Assembly: GCA_965247475.1 (NCBI GenBank)
Contig: OZ252016.1
Location: 1,922,001-1,986,000, forward strand
Origin: G965247475 sp965247475
GTDB taxonomy: Bacteria > Chloroflexota > UBA11872
Direction of reading: 5' to 3'
DNA length: 64,000 nucleotides
The notes under the pieces are model-generated. The model saw nothing but the letters and a program-made list of their open reading frames with translations. It searched no databases and had not been told where the DNA came from. Within the stretch, counting starts at the first letter, position 1. Each line of letters begins with the position of its first letter. This document shows positions 63,108-64,000 of this stretch, one piece after another. The position numbers and the translations under genes were made by a program.

Positions 63108-64000
63108 GTGCCCAACCAGCTCGCGAACGAGACCAGTCCGTACCTGCTGCAGCACAAGAACAACCCGGTGGATTGGTTTCCATGGGGAGAGCGCGCGCTG
63201 GCGAAGGCGCGGTCGGAGAACAAGCCGATCTTTCTGAGCATCGGGTACGCGGCGTGCCACTGGTGCCACGTGATGGAGCACGAGTCGTTCGAGGACTCCG
63301 AGACTGCTCAAGACCTCAACGAACGGTTCGTCGCTATCAAGGTCGACCGCGAGGAGCGGCCCGATCTCGACCAGATCTACATGAGCGCCGTGCAGCAGCT
63401 GACCGGCCAGGGCGGGTGGCCGATGAGCGTCTTCCTGACGCCGGAGGGGAAGCCGTTCCACGGCGGCACGTACTTTCCGCCCGAGCCTCGAATGGGAATG
63501 CCGTCCTTCCGGCAGGTGCTCACGGCCGTCGCCGACGCCTGGCGCGACCGCCCCGCTGATCTGCTCACGGGCGCGGAGCGGCTGACCATGGCGATCGACG
63601 AGGCGGGCCTGTCGGACTTCGCGTCGGCGGCGATGACGCAGGCCGACCTGGACGCGGCGACCAGCCTGATGGTCAGCGGGCACGATCGGCAGCACGGCGG
63701 CTGGGGAACGGCGCCGAAGTTCCCGCAGCCGATGACGCTCGAATACCTGCTCCGCCGGCACCTGGCCACCGGTGAGGAACTGCCGCGCGCGGTGATCGAC
63801 CGCACCCTGCACTCGATGGCCCGAGGGGGCATCTACGATCAGCTCGGCGGCGGCTTCCATCGCTACAGCGTCGATGCCGAGTGGCTGGTGCCGCACTTCG
63901 AGAAGATGCTCTACGACAACGCGCAGCTCGCGCGTCTGTACGTGCACGCGTGGCAGGTGACGGGCGACGCGCTCTACCGCCGGGTCGCGGAAGAGACGCT
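63108..64000 (+). CDS. YyaL/DUF255 thioredoxin-domain protein (partial, runs off right edge)
   Basis: The N-terminal part of a long protein (usually about 650-700 residues) with a thioredoxin-like domain followed by a six-hairpin glycosidase-type barrel. The opening NQLANETSPYLLQHKNNPVD and SIGYAACHWCHVMEHESFED (the CHWC pair) with TYFPPEPRMGMPSFRQVL are the family signature. The start is GTG 63108 after GAGGAGC; an in-frame ATG at 63081 is possible. The barrel begins near GHDRQHGGWGTAPKFPQP. The function is unknown, possibly redox-linked carbohydrate metabolism. Coding continues past the window. Confidence 0.95.
   Translation, partial: MPNQLANETSPYLLQHKNNPVDWFPWGERALAKARSENKPIFLSIGYAACHWCHVMEHESFEDSETAQDLNERFVAIKVDREERPDLDQIYMSAVQQLTGQGGWPMSVFLTPEGKPFHGGTYFPPEPRMGMPSFRQVLTAVADAWRDRPADLLTGAERLTMAIDEAGLSDFASAAMTQADLDAATSLMVSGHDRQHGGWGTAPKFPQPMTLEYLLRRHLATGEELPRAVIDRTLHSMARGGIYDQLGGGFHRYSVDAEWLVPHFEKMLYDNAQLARLYVHAWQVTGDALYRRVAEET

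Noticed and set aside
62997..63947. 316-codon minus frame opposite the YyaL/DUF255 gene
   Set aside because: Shadow of the real plus-strand gene, which runs off the window.

Overview
The window is high-GC bacterial DNA, most likely from a Chloroflexota chromosome, perhaps a marine SAR202-like or sponge-associated lineage. The evidence is the Tat-exported sugar-binding lipoproteins with long Val/Glu/Lys spacers, a mandelate-racemase-family enolase, LLM flavin oxidoreductase, phytanoyl-CoA dioxygenase, short-chain dehydrogenases (SDRs), a methyltransferase-type UroD protein, and many short dispersed intergenic repeats. The lineage is inferred from gene content; no rRNA or marker phylogeny is available here. 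Most long ORFs antisense to real genes are GC-driven shadows and are omitted.

Layout. 1-4.3 kb: a membrane glycosyltransferase running off the left edge, an enolase-superfamily enzyme, a zinc-ribbon/PH-like protein and an SDR. 4.3-8.1 kb: an orphan oligopeptide-type solute-binding lipoprotein, a membrane-anchored Cache-like protein and the first of seven paralogous small lipoproteins. 8.7-16.6 kb: two nearly identical sugar-binding lipoprotein genes in opposite orientation form a 1371-bp inverted repeat around a zur-znuACB-type zinc operon, tRNA-Arg and a dual-specificity phosphatase. 17-23.5 kb: an M23 peptidase, a six-hairpin glycosidase, a YihY-like membrane protein and a stand-alone MsmK/UgpC-type ATPase. 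23.6-29.3 kb: an exopolysaccharide operon (GT4, polyprenyl glycosylphosphotransferase, GT4, two Wzz-like proteins, degenerate CpsD-like protein). 29.3-31.5 kb: aldo/keto reductase, ribosomal proteins L21 and L27, tRNA-Ala.

31.5-35.4 kb is an accessory stretch at the tRNA-Ala 3' end. Three degenerate copies of the tRNA 3' end plus flank delimit two one-gene segments: a carbamoyltransferase-like protein with a changed phosphate-binding motif, and an amidohydrolase. A DUF6884/GIY-YIG-like protein follows. 36-39 kb carries a second membrane glycosyltransferase pair and a frameshifted methyltransferase. 39.1-43.3 kb is a glycine-betaine/proline-type ABC transporter (proVWX-like) with IS3-type transposase remnants on both sides. 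A doubly frameshifted SulP transporter follows.

45-59 kb mixes catabolic enzymes (PhyH dioxygenase, LLM oxidoreductase, ribokinase, five-bladed-propeller glycosidase, GNAT) with six more copies of the small lipoprotein. Their TEADAG start, beta-rich core and PAKRLE(Y/F) C-terminal strand resemble the chagasin/I42 inhibitor fold, but the inhibitory loops are replaced. Decayed remnants of an FAD oxidase and a glycoside hydrolase lie among them. 59-64 kb has GrpB, FIST, a UroD-family gene interrupted by an in-frame TGA, an SDR and the 5' part of a YyaL/DUF255 thioredoxin-domain gene running off the right edge.

Several genes look broken by single indels or one substitution. Real decay and assembly error cannot be separated from this sequence alone.
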